Shown piece by piece: positions 44,739 through 54,667 of a stretch of 64,000 nucleotides of DNA. Location: NCBI RefSeq assembly GCF_026385525.1, contig NZ_JANIDY010000001.1:806001-870000 (forward strand). Reading direction: 5' to 3'. Source of the stretch: Bombella pluederhausensis. GTDB taxonomy: Bacteria > Pseudomonadota > Alphaproteobacteria > Acetobacterales > Acetobacteraceae. Positions within the stretch are counted from its first letter, which is position 1. Each line of letters begins with the position of its first letter. The notes under the pieces are model-generated. The model had not been told where the DNA came from and searched no databases. It saw only the letters and a program-made list of their open reading frames with translations. The position numbers and the translations under genes are program-made.

Positions 44739-45985
44739 GAGGTCCGGGCACGCTCCAGCACAGCCACAATATCCGCCAGCGCTACTTCTTCCTGCTCCCG
44801 TGTGGCCAGATGGCGCAACTGCACGACATCCCGTGCCAGATCATCATCACCAAGGAAAAGAACGTGAGAAGCACCGGACTGCACGATGCGGTCCATACGC
44901 TTCTTCATGTTCCCCCGTGTCTCGATGGAGACAGACAGTCCGCTATCCCGCAGCATACGAGAAACGGAAGCCGCCTTAAGCAGAGCGGCCTCACCCATGG
45001 GCAGGATGGCCACATCACTGACATCCGCAGCGGGCGCATCAATCAGCGCAGCGAGACGTTCAACACCCGCTGCCCAACCAATGCATGGGACGGCAGGGCC
45101 ACCCATCTCCTCCACGAGCCCCTCATAACGGCCACCGGCCAGCACAGTCCCCTGTGCGCCCAGCTTATCCGTAACAAACTCGAACACGGTATGGCTGTAA
45201 TAATCCAGTCCACGGACGATCCGGGGATTTTCCACAAAGGAAACGCCAAAAGCCTTCAACGCTGCCTTCAGCTCATTCCAGAATGTACGAGATTCGTCAT
45301 TGAGGTAATCATCAAAAGCCGGCGCATCAGCCAGAAGCGCCCTGTCCTGCTCTGCCTTGCTATCCAGAATCCGCAACGGATTGATCTCAAGCCGTGAACG
45401 GCTGTCTTCTGAAAGACGGTCCTCATGCTGACGGAAATAGGCCACCAGAGCCTCACGCCACGCCATGCGGCTGGCCTTATCCCCCAGCGTATTCAGCTCA
45501 AGCGTAAGGTCCTCACCCAGCCCAAGGGACACCAGAAAATCCCGTGCCATGGCGATGATTTCAGCATCACGGAAGGCGCTTTCCGCACCGATCAGCTCTG
45601 CACCGATCTGGTGGAACTGCCGGAAGCGTCCCTTCTGTGGCCGTTCATACCGGAACATGGGGCCAGTATAGAAGATCTTCTGCGGCAGGGCCTGCGTCAG
45701 AGCATTAGAGACCAGTGCACGAGCCACGCCTGCCGTCCCTTCTGGACGTAGGGTCAGACTCTCTCCACCCCGATCCTCGAACGTGTACATCTCCTTGGAG
45801 ACAACATCTGAGCTTTCACCCAAAGACCGGGCAAAAACATGCGTGTCCTCAAAGATGGGCGTTGCCCACTGGCTGAACCCGTAACGGCGAAAAACGGCCT
45901 TACCTGTTCCGATAACCTGCTGATGACGGCGCATATCCTCGCCCAGCAGGTCTTTCGTACCCCGTGGCGGCTGGAAGCGGGCCAT
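44735..45985 (-). CDS. hisS: histidyl-tRNA synthetase
   Basis: The 416-residue class II synthetase has motif 2 [16 protein letters not shown], the histidine-site segments [12 protein letters not shown] and AGGRYEGL, and the C-terminal anticodon-binding domain. The N-terminus reads [12 protein letters not shown], a typical motif 1 lead. It overlaps the ispG stop by one base (TGATG) and prfA by four. It is one of three rodZ-ispG-hisS genes that keep the E. coli order. Confidence 0.96.
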   Translation of the reverse strand: MARFQPPRGTKDLLGEDMRRHQQVIGTGKAVFRRYGFSQWATPIFEDTHVFARSLGESSDVVSKEMYTFEDRGGESLTLRPEGTAGVARALVSNALTQALPQKIFYTGPMFRYERPQKGRFRQFHQIGAELIGAESAFRDAEIIAMARDFLVSLGLGEDLTLELNTLGDKASRMAWREALVAYFRQHEDRLSEDSRSRLEINPLRILDSKAEQDRALLADAPAFDDYLNDESRTFWNELKAALKAFGVSFVENPRIVRGLDYYSHTVFEFVTDKLGAQGTVLAGGRYEGLVEEMGGPAVPCIGWAAGVERLAALIDAPAADVSDVAILPMGEAALLKAASVSRMLRDSGLSVSIETRGNMKKRMDRIVQSGASHVLFLGDDDLARDVVQLRHLATREQEEVALADIVAVLERARTS

Positions 45986-47106
45986 CAGTGAGCAGCCTTC
46001 TCGACTGTTCCAGCCTCAATGGCGGCCACACGGGCCTCCACCAGCTCCACGATATGCTCGATCATGTTCTCGGCGGGCATGGTATGATCCTGCTTGCCAG
46101 CCGCATAGACCATGTGACGGCCAGAACCACCACCCGTCACGCCGATGTCGGTCATCAGGGCCTCACCCGGACCATTAACCACACAGCCAATGATGGAAAG
46201 CGTCAGTGGTGTCTTGATGTGCTGGAGGCGATCTTCCAACGTCTGGACCGTATCCACCACATTGAAGCCCTGACGGGCGCAGGATGGACAGGAAATGATC
46301 TTCACGCCGCGGTGACGCAGGCCGAGAGACTTGAGAATATCCCAGCCCACCAGCACTTCTTCTTCCGGAGGGGCAGAGAGAGAGACACGCATCGTATCAC
46401 CCACACCAGCCCAGAGAAGATTACCCAGCCCCAGAGCGGACTTTACAGTCCCAGCCCGTTTGGACCCGGCTTCAGTTATGCCGATATGCAGCGGATGGTC
46501 ACAGCAGGCAGCGAGCTGTTTGTAAGCTTCCACAGCCATGAACACGTCAGAAGCCTTCACGCTGATCTTGAACTCATGGAAATCATGATCCTCAAGAATC
46601 TTTGCATGCTCCAGTGCACTTTCCACCAGAGCTTCCGGCTTCGGTTCGCCATATTTCTCCAGAAGGTGACGTTCCAGAGACCCGGCATTCACACCAATAC
46701 GGATGGAACAGCCATGGTCACGAGCCGCTTTGACGACCTCACGAACACGATCAGCACTGCCGATATTACCCGGATTGATACGCAGGCAGGCGGCACCAGC
46801 GGCAGCGGCCTCAATGGCTCGTTTATAATGGAAGTGAATATCCGCCACGATTGGCGCATTAACTTCCTCAACAATGGTCTTCAGGGCCTTTGTGCTACCC
46901 TCATCAGGGCAGGACACACGGACAATATCCACACCAGCCATTTCGGCCTTGCGGATCTGAGCAATCGTACCTTCAATATCCGTTGTCAGCGTGTTGGTCA
47001 TGGTCTGCACCGAGACCGGCGCATCACCACCAACGGCAACATTACCAACATAGATCTTCCGTGATTTACGGCGCTCAATATGCTGATAGGGACGTAAACT
47101 GCTCAT
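45985..47106 (-). CDS. ispG: 4-hydroxy-3-methylbut-2-en-1-yl diphosphate synthase
   Basis: IspG (GcpE) is a 4Fe-4S enzyme of the non-mevalonate isoprenoid pathway that turns MEcPP into HMBPP. Cluster ligands lie in [13 protein letters not shown] and [10 protein letters not shown]. The length is 373 residues from the ATG at 47106, which has GGAGAGG eight bases upstream; the longer reading adds 12 residues. Its position between rodZ and hisS matches the E. coli gene order. Confidence 0.96.
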   Translation of the reverse strand: MSSLRPYQHIERRKSRKIYVGNVAVGGDAPVSVQTMTNTLTTDIEGTIAQIRKAEMAGVDIVRVSCPDEGSTKALKTIVEEVNAPIVADIHFHYKRAIEAAAAGAACLRINPGNIGSADRVREVVKAARDHGCSIRIGVNAGSLERHLLEKYGEPKPEALVESALEHAKILEDHDFHEFKISVKASDVFMAVEAYKQLAACCDHPLHIGITEAGSKRAGTVKSALGLGNLLWAGVGDTMRVSLSAPPEEEVLVGWDILKSLGLRHRGVKIISCPSCARQGFNVVDTVQTLEDRLQHIKTPLTLSIIGCVVNGPGEALMTDIGVTGGGSGRHMVYAAGKQDHTMPAENMIEHIVELVEARVAAIEAGTVEKAAH

Positions 47107-47182
47107 CAATAACCTCTCCGGGCCCTGACTGTTCTGACCCATGATAAAACGTGACCGCCGCCTGCCGAACGGTCACAGAAAT

Positions 47183-48382
47183 TTACTGGCTGCGCTTATC
47201 TGCCGTTCCCGGTGCTGGTGCTGCCTCGGTAGCGAGAGCACCATAGCCATAATGACCCTGTTCCACCGATGCCGCATCTACTGTCAGATTGCGGACAACC
47301 CGGCCACGCAGCCCCAAGGGTGCGCTTACAACATTACCGGCCTGAAAAACAACACCCCCGGCATTGCCACTGGTAACATGGTACGTCTCCCCGGCAGCCC
47401 CCTGCCAGACTTCACCCTTCTTGAGAACACGGATGAGCTGCACTTTCCCCGCAGCATCCGTCACCTGAACCCAACTATCTTCACGAGCCAGAATGCTCAC
47501 ACTATCCCCTGCCTCCTGAGCCGGAGCAGCAGGCGGTACCGTCTGGGTGGACTGTTGGGTTTCTGCTGGTTTTACGGCCTCTGGAGCTGGTGCCGAAACA
47601 GCCTCCTGCGTGGAGGAAGGCTCAGTCGCAGCGGGAAGATCGGCAGGATGATCGGACGTGGCATGACCATCGACAGACGCAGAATCTTCGGCAGACGGCA
47701 TGGCCGGCGCTGAAGATGGCGCAACAGGTTCCGGAGCCGGTGGCAGGTCAGGAACATCCTTCTGCGCATCATCCACCTTCGGTGCCGTTTCCTGCGTGCT
47801 GACCGCCTGTGCTTGGGCAGGAGCTGCGGCCTGCTGCTCTGCCACCTGTCCATCTGGCTGTGTGGATGATGCAGGTGCTTGTGTAGGCACAGCAGGGCCC
47901 GATGCAGCCGGAGTTTCAACATTACCGGCCAGATGCGAAGGAAGAATGGAAGATGCCAGACGCCCATGCGAGGAGAAATGATACCACCCCACATAGCCAC
48001 CAATAATGACAACCAGACCAACACCAAGCAAAATCCACAGCCCTACCGAACGCTCCTCCTGAGGGCCAGGGAGGTCAAGGCGGACCGTCTGCTTCTTAGG
48101 GACCAGAGACGACAGCTCCCTGTTCGCCTGCTGGACAATTTCATCCGCATCCAACCCCAGAAAACGGGCATAGCTCTTAATGAAGCCCAGAGCATATACC
48201 TTGTCGGGCAGCTCTGAATAGCGTTCGCCTTCAATGGCCTGAAGGGTCGAGCGGCGCATCTTGAGATGAGCCTCAACCTCCTCCAGACTCCAGCCCAGAG
48301 CCTTGCGCCGAGCCATCAGGCGGGCGCCAAGAGTTGCAGATGACTGACTGGCCGCACCCAGCCCCGTTTTATCTTCTGTCAT
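47183..48382 (-). CDS. rodZ: RodZ-like cytoskeletal membrane protein
   Basis: A 399-residue protein with a cytoplasmic helix-turn-helix (LMARRKALGWSLEEVEAHLK, then STLQAIEGERYSELPDKVYA), a membrane helix (SVGLWILLGVGLVVIIGGYVGW), a long Pro/Ala/Gln/Ser-rich periplasmic linker (about residues 150-300) and a C-terminal DUF4115 domain (SVSILAREDSWVQVTDAAG). RodZ links MreB filaments to the envelope and sets rod shape. AAGGGAAGGGGGG upstream fits the start. rodZ followed by ispG is conserved with E. coli. Confidence 0.88.
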   Translation of the reverse strand: MTEDKTGLGAASQSSATLGARLMARRKALGWSLEEVEAHLKMRRSTLQAIEGERYSELPDKVYALGFIKSYARFLGLDADEIVQQANRELSSLVPKKQTVRLDLPGPQEERSVGLWILLGVGLVVIIGGYVGWYHFSSHGRLASSILPSHLAGNVETPAASGPAVPTQAPASSTQPDGQVAEQQAAAPAQAQAVSTQETAPKVDDAQKDVPDLPPAPEPVAPSSAPAMPSAEDSASVDGHATSDHPADLPAATEPSSTQEAVSAPAPEAVKPAETQQSTQTVPPAAPAQEAGDSVSILAREDSWVQVTDAAGKVQLIRVLKKGEVWQGAAGETYHVTSGNAGGVVFQAGNVVSAPLGLRGRVVRNLTVDAASVEQGHYGYGALATEAAPAPGTADKRSQ

Positions 48383-48452
48383 GACACCCCCCTTCCCTTA
48401 ACAAGCTATTACACCGGCACCATCGCCCTCCAAGGCTCAGAACCGGCTATTA

Positions 48453-49499
48453 TCAGGCGCTCTTTGAATGAATGCGGCGCTCACGCCTCTGCAATGCCTC
48501 CACAGCCTGATCCACCAGAGTTGAAATGATGTCTGCCACAGGACGGATCTCCTTCACCATACCAACAGACTGCCCGGCCATCATGGAACCGTTTTCCACA
48601 TCACCTTCAATGACAGCACGCTTCAGCGCCCCAGCCCAGAAATGTTCAATCTCCAGCTGCGCAGCTTCCCGCTCGATCTCACCCTTGCGGAAACGCTCAA
48701 TCACATCAGCCTGATGCTTCATAAAGTGACGGGTTGCCGCATTGCTCAGACCACGCACCGGAATAACCGGGAAACGCTCATCCAGCTGCACGGACATCAC
48801 AGCATCACGAGCATTGCCACGGCGGAACGCTTCCTTGAAGCGCTCATGAGCAATGCTCTCCTTGGAGGCCGCAAAAACCGTCCCAAACTGCCCACCAGCG
48901 GCGCCCTGCTCCAGATAGGACAGAACGGCATCACCACGGCCAAGTCCACCAGCAACGAATACGGGGACTTCCGTGATGTTAGGCAGGATTTCCTGAGCCA
49001 GCACATTCAAGGACACAGGCCCGACATGCCCACCAGCCTCGGAGCCTTCAATCACCAGCGCTTCAATACCCAGCTTGACGAGACGCTTACCCAGAGCAAG
49101 AGCCGGCGCAAACCCCATGACACGGGCACCACCGTCGCGCACGCGCCGAATGGTGGCACCAGTCGGCACACCACCTGCCAGCACGACATGCTGCACCTTA
49201 TGCGCCAAGCACACATCCACCAGCGCATCCAACTTAGGGTGCATGGTGATAAGATTAACGCCGAACGGCTTGTCCGTCAGCGCCTGCGTGGCGACAATTT
49301 CTTCCTCAAGGCGTTCCGGTTCCATCGCCCCGCAGGCGATCACACCAAAACCACCCGCATTGGAAATGGCTGATACGAGATTCCGCTCGCTCACCCATGA
49401 CATCGCTCCGCCCAGAATGGCGTAGCGGCTCCCCAGAAAATCGCAGCCCGGCTTCCAGAGCTGATCCAGCGTTGCCCGTGCGTTCGTTACATCACTCAT
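48453..49499 (-). CDS. nitronate monooxygenase (NPD/2-nitropropane dioxygenase family)
   Basis: The 348-residue flavoprotein has the NPD motifs GGAMSWVSERNLVSAISNAG, GVNLITMHPKLD, IEGSEAGGHVG and AGGLGRGDAV, which bind FMN. Such enzymes oxidise alkyl nitronates, though some act as enoyl-ACP reductases (FabK). Because fabI is present in the window, NMO is the better call. It overlaps the lysC stop as ATGA. Confidence 0.87.
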   Translation of the reverse strand: MSDVTNARATLDQLWKPGCDFLGSRYAILGGAMSWVSERNLVSAISNAGGFGVIACGAMEPERLEEEIVATQALTDKPFGVNLITMHPKLDALVDVCLAHKVQHVVLAGGVPTGATIRRVRDGGARVMGFAPALALGKRLVKLGIEALVIEGSEAGGHVGPVSLNVLAQEILPNITEVPVFVAGGLGRGDAVLSYLEQGAAGGQFGTVFAASKESIAHERFKEAFRRGNARDAVMSVQLDERFPVIPVRGLSNAATRHFMKHQADVIERFRKGEIEREAAQLEIEHFWAGALKRAVIEGDVENGSMMAGQSVGMVKEIRPVADIISTLVDQAVEALQRRERRIHSKSA

Positions 49500-50806
49500 G
49501 CTTGCGCTCCTTCAGATGCATCAAGCCCGTAGGCTGTATGTAGCGCCCGCATGGCCAGCTCCATATATTCCGCATCAATCAGAACAGAAATCTTAATTTC
49601 GCTCGTAGAAATCACCTGAATATTGATACCTTTTTCCGCCAGCGTACGGAACATGGTCGTGGCCACGCCCGTGTTGGACCGCATCCCCACTCCTACCACG
49701 CTAATTTTGGCAACATTGTGAGACATATCCAGATCGCCATAACCGATCTCGGGGCGCATCTCCTCCAGAATCTGACAGGCTCTGGCTTCATCACCCTTGC
49801 TGACGGTAAAGGTCATATTCGTGCTGCGATCCACGCCGATGCTCTGCACAATCATATCCACATTCAGCCCAGCAGCAGACAGAGGCTCGAATATTCTTGC
49901 GGCGATACCGGGCTCATCAGGCACGTGCCGGATGGTGATCTTCGCATCATCCATGGAGTATGCAATACCTGTCACCAGCTTCTTTTCCACGCTTTCGTCC
50001 TCATCCACTACAATGGTTCCGCTGCTGTCATCCGTCTCCACAAAAGAAGACAGAACACGGACATGTACCTTCTCCCGCATGGCCAGCCCCACGCTGCGGG
50101 TCTGAAGAACCTTGGCACCGACTGATGCCAGCTCCAGCATTTCCTCATATGTGATCCGGTCAAGGCGGCGGGCCTGCTTCACAATGCGAGGGTCTGTCGT
50201 GTAGATGCCATCCACATCCGTGTAGATGTCGCACTGATCCGCCCGGATGGCCGCAGCCAACGCCACGGCAGACGTATCCGACCCGCCACGGCCCAGCGTA
50301 GCGATACGCCCCTGTGCATCAACACCCTGGAAACCGGCGATCACAGGCACAACACCCCGATCCATGCATTCACGCAGTGCATGACCATCAACGTCTTCAA
50401 TGGCGGCGCAGCCATGAGATTCATCCGTGCGCAGCGGTATCTGCCACCCCTGGAAAGACCGTGCCGGGACACCCAGTGCCCCCAGAGCGATAGCCAACAA
50501 ACCGCTCGTCACCTGCTCACCAGAGGCCACAACAGCGTCATACTCGGCAGGGTCGGCCTGTGCATCCAGATTGCGGCAATATTCCACCATCTGATTCGTC
50601 ACGCCTGACATGGCAGACACAACCACAGCAACACGCTGCCCTCTGGCCCTCTCCTTCTTCACCTTTTCCGCCACAATACGGATGCGGTCCAGATCCTTGA
50701 CGGAAGTACCGCCAAATTTCATTACAACCGTACGTGGGGTCGCCCGACCTGAAAAAACATCATCAACGGATCGCACTGTGTCATCCGGACAGTCGAGCAT
50801 GGACAT
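49496..50806 (-). CDS. lysC: aspartate kinase
   Basis: LysC makes aspartyl phosphate, the entry step to lysine, threonine, methionine and diaminopimelate. The 436-residue protein has VMKFGGTSVKDLDR, the catalytic GRGGSDTSAVALAAAI and two C-terminal ACT domains (DEPGIAARIFEPLSAAGLNV and GVATTMFRTLAEKGINI) for feedback control. An N-terminal extension of about 25 residues precedes the core; the first ATG is my choice, the third codon is also Met. It is divergent from ubiG, a common alphaproteobacterial arrangement. Confidence 0.94.
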   Translation of the reverse strand: MSMLDCPDDTVRSVDDVFSGRATPRTVVMKFGGTSVKDLDRIRIVAEKVKKERARGQRVAVVVSAMSGVTNQMVEYCRNLDAQADPAEYDAVVASGEQVTSGLLAIALGALGVPARSFQGWQIPLRTDESHGCAAIEDVDGHALRECMDRGVVPVIAGFQGVDAQGRIATLGRGGSDTSAVALAAAIRADQCDIYTDVDGIYTTDPRIVKQARRLDRITYEEMLELASVGAKVLQTRSVGLAMREKVHVRVLSSFVETDDSSGTIVVDEDESVEKKLVTGIAYSMDDAKITIRHVPDEPGIAARIFEPLSAAGLNVDMIVQSIGVDRSTNMTFTVSKGDEARACQILEEMRPEIGYGDLDMSHNVAKISVVGVGMRSNTGVATTMFRTLAEKGINIQVISTSEIKISVLIDAEYMELAMRALHTAYGLDASEGAQA

Positions 50807-50932
50807 CTGGGAGAAAGCTCCAACAATAAGGCTAGCATTGCATAAATATCCGTCTCACATAGCTCTCCTGCCCTTTCACGTCTAGCCGCAACATGGCAGA
50901 AAAGCACCACGAAAGCCGGGAGGAGCGTCAGA

Positions 50933-51697
50933 ATGTCTGTTTCATCACCATCATCATCGAACGTGCCAGAGACAGAAACCTCCTCTGTCATAGACGCCGA
51001 GATCAACCAGTTTGGTGCCCTCGCCAGAGACTGGTGGAACCCCAAAGGCCCCATGGCACCGCTCCATGCCATGAATCCCCTTCGGACGTCATGGATCGTC
51101 AAGCGCCTGCCGCCCTCACTCTTTCAGAAGGAGGCCCCGCCGACCCTGCTGGATATCGGCTGCGGTGCCGGACTGGCCAGTGAACGCTTCGCCACTCTGG
51201 GGTTTGACACACTTGGCGTTGATGCCAGTGAAGACGGCATACGAGCTGCTGAAGCGCACATGAAGCTGCATCCTCTCCCGCTTCATGCGGCGCCCCTGCA
51301 TTATCTGTGCGGAAATGCGGAAACTCTCCTCAGTGAAGGGAAGCAGTTTGATGTCGTTTCCGCTCTGGAGATCATCGAACATGTGCGAGACCCGCACGTC
51401 TTCGTTTCTCTACTGGCGGGACTGACAAAACCGGGTGGGTATGTTGCCATCTCCACCATGGACCGCAGCCTGCGCTCCTTTCTGATGGCCAAGCTGGGCG
51501 CAGAATATGTCCTGCGGCTTCTGCCTATTGGTACCCATGACTGGAAGAAGTTCATCCGTCCCGGAGAGCTGGACACCATGGCCCGACAGGCAGACCTACG
51601 CCTTCTGGACCTCAAGGGCCTCTCCTATCGTCCACCGCACTGGCGGAAAAGCCACGATACGAGCATCAACTATATTGCGCTCTTTCAGAAAAACTGA
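50933..51697 (+). CDS. ubiG: bifunctional O-methyltransferase UbiG of ubiquinone synthesis
   Basis: The 254-residue enzyme does both O-methylations in ubiquinone synthesis using SAM. Motif I is LDIGCGAGLASERFA, with FDVVSALEIIEHVRDP and a C-terminal INYIALFQ. GGAGG eight bases upstream supports the ATG. Together with ubiA it gives two ubiquinone genes in the window. A terminator follows 12 bases after the stop. Confidence 0.95.
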   Translation: MSVSSPSSSNVPETETSSVIDAEINQFGALARDWWNPKGPMAPLHAMNPLRTSWIVKRLPPSLFQKEAPPTLLDIGCGAGLASERFATLGFDTLGVDASEDGIRAAEAHMKLHPLPLHAAPLHYLCGNAETLLSEGKQFDVVSALEIIEHVRDPHVFVSLLAGLTKPGGYVAISTMDRSLRSFLMAKLGAEYVLRLLPIGTHDWKKFIRPGELDTMARQADLRLLDLKGLSYRPPHWRKSHDTSINYIALFQKN

Positions 51698-51708
51698 TGT
51701 CTGAAATA

Positions 51709-51740
51709 GAAAAGGCGCCACGAACGGGCGCCTTTTCTTT
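51709..51740. terminator. bidirectional rho-independent terminator
   Basis: AAAAGGCGCC (51710-51719) pairs with GGCGCCTTTT (51727-51736) around a 7-base loop. It lies between ubiG and the convergent lactonase gene. Confidence 0.92.
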
Positions 51741-51769
51741 CTGTCAGAATGACAACAACCTTTATTCCA

Positions 51770-53011
51770 TCAGGAATCAGCCACCATAAAGGCAAAGGTT
51801 GTCGGGCTGCCAACAGCCGTGAAGTGGTTGGTGAAGACGGGCTTGCCTGTCTCACGATCCACACGGAATGCCGTAACAGAGTCAGAGCGCTGATTGGCAC
51901 AGAACAGGAACGTCCCGCTCGGGTCGAACATCATGGCACGGCCGTAATCGGCATGCATCCAGACCTCATCTTCCAGCGTCAGCGTTCCATCAACACCGAC
52001 AGAGAAGACCGCCAGAGAGTCACCCAGACGGTTAGAGACGTACACGAAGCGCCCGCTCTCAGCGATAAGGATTTCAGCAGCCAGTGTGGAGCCACGGAAA
52101 TGCGATGTCACCGTGCTGACAGACTGAATCTGCGTAATGGCACCTGTCTGCGGATCGAACTTGGATACCACAACCTTAGAGTTCTGTTCACACAGGTTAT
52201 ACAGCACCCGCCCCGTGTGATCGAACACGAAATGCCGCGGTGCAGACCCCGGTTCCATCTCGTAGAACGGCTTCTGCGCTGGAATGAGCTTGCCTGTCGT
52301 CAGGTCCAGCTTCCAGACATAAACCCGGTCCAGCCCGGCATCATCCACCAGTACGAAAGTGCCGCTCGGATCAGTGGCGATCATGTGCGGATGTGCGCCA
52401 GAATGGTCGGAAACGGCGAAATTGCCTTCCGGATTGTCAGCGGCACGTTCCGGCCGTTTCGGACCGGAATTATGGACGATATCCGTTGCCTTACCGAGCG
52501 AACCATCCGCATGAATCGGCAGAACGGCTACGCTGCCACCCATATAGTTAGCAACCAGCAGATACTTGCCGGACGGATGCACGCTCAGATGAGCCGGCAC
52601 AGCCCCGCCGGAACTGACCGTATTGATCTTGGCCAGCGCCCCGTTACGGGTATCGACAGCAAACGCCGTGACAGAGCCACTACCAGCCTTGTCATAGTCG
52701 TTGATCTCACTCAGAGCGTAAAGGAACTTGCGATTACGGCTCAGAGTAATAAAGGACGGGCTGGGAATATCCATGAAGGTCGTCACCGGCGTCAGGAAGC
52801 CAGTGCTACGATCCATCTCGAACACGGCAATCCCTTTGCCGTTACCAGCTCCACCCGGGGGGCCGTGCTCTGTATAGCCACCAACAAAACACAGAATACG
52901 AGGCAGCGGCTCATTCTCTGCCCGGGCAGACCTCAGGGGTGACAGGGCCGTGGCTGCTCCCAGTCCGGCAATCCCCAGTGCAAACTGACGCCGGGAAAGA
53001 TTCTGTGACAT
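51770..53011 (-). CDS. Tat-exported lactonase, 6-phosphogluconolactonase-like beta-propeller family
   Basis: A 413-residue protein of the seven-bladed Pgl/lactonase family (VGGYTEHGP, SVHPSGKYLLVANYMGGSVAVL, AHPHMIATDPSGTFVLVDD, HFVFDHTGRVLYNL). Members hydrolyse sugar lactones such as gluconolactone. The N-terminus NLSRRQFALGIAGLGAATAL is a Tat signal, so it acts in the periplasm, which suits periplasmic sugar oxidation in acetic acid bacteria. AAGGAG 11 bases before the ATG at 53011 fixes the start; the longer frame adds 33 residues. The substrate is inferred. Confidence 0.87.
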   Translation of the reverse strand: MSQNLSRRQFALGIAGLGAATALSPLRSARAENEPLPRILCFVGGYTEHGPPGGAGNGKGIAVFEMDRSTGFLTPVTTFMDIPSPSFITLSRNRKFLYALSEINDYDKAGSGSVTAFAVDTRNGALAKINTVSSGGAVPAHLSVHPSGKYLLVANYMGGSVAVLPIHADGSLGKATDIVHNSGPKRPERAADNPEGNFAVSDHSGAHPHMIATDPSGTFVLVDDAGLDRVYVWKLDLTTGKLIPAQKPFYEMEPGSAPRHFVFDHTGRVLYNLCEQNSKVVVSKFDPQTGAITQIQSVSTVTSHFRGSTLAAEILIAESGRFVYVSNRLGDSLAVFSVGVDGTLTLEDEVWMHADYGRAMMFDPSGTFLFCANQRSDSVTAFRVDRETGKPVFTNHFTAVGSPTTFAFMVADS

Positions 53012-53132
53012 AACGTACGACTCTCCTTCAACTTCACCCACCCGGACCCGGGTAGAATACTGAAACGGAATTACCAAAAAAATCCGTTCTGCATAAGATA
53101 CATTCGTCACTTCATGAAAAACGGAAACGATA

Positions 53133-53618
53133 CTAGCCGCCCCGCTTCATCCGGCACCGTTCGCCAATAGTGGGGTTAGCGATACGGCTCCATGTCTGTG
53201 TTTCACCGAACAACGCCAAACCAACATAGCCACGCAGCTTCAATGTACCGTCCTCTGCCAGCCACATATTCGCATGGTAGGAACGGCCTGTCCGAGGGTC
53301 TAAAACCTTCCCATGCCAATGACCATTTTTGCGGCGCTTCATGCTGCTGATGATCTCCATCCCGCACTCTGAAACCCCACGATAGTCCTTTTCCGGCTCC
53401 GCATCAGTATAGGCCATGCCAATCAGCCACCCGCAAAGACGATCAGACTCCGAGGGACAAGGAGCAATATGAAAGACACCGTCTTTCTCCTGCACAATCC
53501 AGGTCCCTTCCATATCAGAAGACCGTGTCTGCGCCTGTGCCGGGACTACAGACAGCAGTGCCCCAACCCCCAGAAAAGCTGCAAGGAAGCGCTTTTTACT
53601 TGCGACCAAGAAGGGCAT
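53133..53618 (-). CDS. DUF2147 secreted protein
   Basis: The 161-residue protein starts with a signal peptide (VASKKRFLAAFLGVGALL, cleavage near AQAQT) and a DUF2147 domain: MEGTWIVQEKDGVFHIAPC, then RLCGWLIGMAYT and KLRGYVGLALFGETQTW. Three or four Cys residues may form disulfides. Function is unknown. I use the ATG at 53618, overlapping grxC by 23 bases with AGGAT upstream; the longer frame begins inside grxC. Confidence 0.86.
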   Translation of the reverse strand: MPFLVASKKRFLAAFLGVGALLSVVPAQAQTRSSDMEGTWIVQEKDGVFHIAPCPSESDRLCGWLIGMAYTDAEPEKDYRGVSECGMEIISSMKRRKNGHWHGKVLDPRTGRSYHANMWLAEDGTLKLRGYVGLALFGETQTWSRIANPTIGERCRMKRGG

Positions 53619-53856
53619 CGAGCTGACCATCCTGCTCCAGCTGCATGAGCTCACTGCATCCCCCTACGGCCTTACCATCAATAAAAATCTGCGGAACGGT
53701 TGTGCCACCACCTGAACGCTCACAGGCTGTATTCCGTTCTGCTGATCCACGAGGGGCATTGATTTCCTCAAATGCCACGTCCTTGGACTGAAGGAGGCTG
53801 ATGGCCCGAACGCAGTATGGGCAACCGGGCTGTGTGTAGATTTCAACTTTTGCCAT
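53596..53856 (-). CDS. grxC: glutaredoxin 3 (GrxC type)
   Basis: An 86-residue glutaredoxin with active site CPYC (YTQPGCPYCVRAI), TTVPQIFID (cis-Pro) and GGCSELMQLEQDG (glutathione site). It uses glutathione, made from the gshA product, to reduce disulfides. It is followed by an overlapping DUF2147 gene. The gap to comF is 28 bases. Confidence 0.95.
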   Translation of the reverse strand: MAKVEIYTQPGCPYCVRAISLLQSKDVAFEEINAPRGSAERNTACERSGGGTTVPQIFIDGKAVGGCSELMQLEQDGQLDALLGRK

Positions 53857-53884
53857 AAAATACTCCTGTTCTGGCCGCAGGCTT

Positions 53885-54667
53885 TTAAGAAAGTGTTACC
53901 CGGGCCCCCACAAGAATATCAACCGAAACGCATCCATTCTCAAGTAATGCTTTTGCACAGGCTTCTGCCGTAGCGCCTGTCGTTAGAATATCATCCACCA
54001 GAATGACGGATTTCCCACGCAGGGTATCACCATGGCGGGGCTGTATATCTATCGTACCTGCAACCTGCTTACGCCGCCCCTGACGAGAAAGGCCCGCTAA
54101 TGCGGCCGTTCTGGAGCGCCGATACAGACCATCCAAGCAACAGGCTACGCCTGTATTGCGAGACAAGATTTTCGCCATGAGAGCGGCCTGATTATAACCC
54201 CGCTGCCACAGTCGCCAGCGATGAACAGGCACAGGGACCAACAACGCATCAGGCTTCAATATGTCCTGCCCCGCCTGCGCCATGAAACGAGCCAGAATAG
54301 CCGCATGTTCTGTCCGGTCACCATATTTCAGCCCCATGATGAGGCGGCGGGCCTGCCCTTCATAAAGAAACGCAGCGCGCCCCCTATGCCATAAAGGGGG
54401 ATGAAACTCGCACTCTAGACAGAGGTACCCCCGCTCGGCAACGTCATCATACGTTATGGGCAGGGCACAAGCATCACAGAAAGGTGCGTGAACAAAACGG
54501 AGCCCGGCAAAGCAGGCTCCGCATAATATACCCCCCTGAGAGGCAATATCCTCACCACAGGAGATACAGCTAGGCGGAACGAGCCAGTTCAGCACGCTCC
54601 GCCCCAGTCTTTTCAGAAGGCTTTTCCCCGTAGGAAGACCCTTAATGCCCAGCGGCAGCAGCCTCAA
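53885..54667 (-). CDS. ComF-like phosphoribosyltransferase-fold protein
   Basis: The 260-residue protein has N-terminal zinc ribbons (CISCGEDIASQGGILCGAC, CDACALP, CLECEF), then LKYGDRTEH, the VPVPVHRWRLWQRGYNQA segment and the PRPP loop SVILVDDILTTGAT. ComF helps DNA uptake in naturally competent species, but homologues are universal and its role elsewhere is unclear. It overlaps the end of the phosphohexomutase gene by 26 bases. Confidence 0.9.
   Translation of the reverse strand: MRLLPLGIKGLPTGKSLLKRLGRSVLNWLVPPSCISCGEDIASQGGILCGACFAGLRFVHAPFCDACALPITYDDVAERGYLCLECEFHPPLWHRGRAAFLYEGQARRLIMGLKYGDRTEHAAILARFMAQAGQDILKPDALLVPVPVHRWRLWQRGYNQAALMAKILSRNTGVACCLDGLYRRSRTAALAGLSRQGRRKQVAGTIDIQPRHGDTLRGKSVILVDDILTTGATAEACAKALLENGCVSVDILVGARVTLS

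Noticed and set aside
45964-47064. 366-codon plus-strand frame opposite ispG
   Set aside because: ispG has its full set of motifs on the other strand; this frame is its mirror.
51749-52942. 397-codon plus-strand frame opposite the lactonase gene
   Set aside because: It starts inside the terminator region and has no recognisable domain, while the minus strand encodes a complete beta-propeller.
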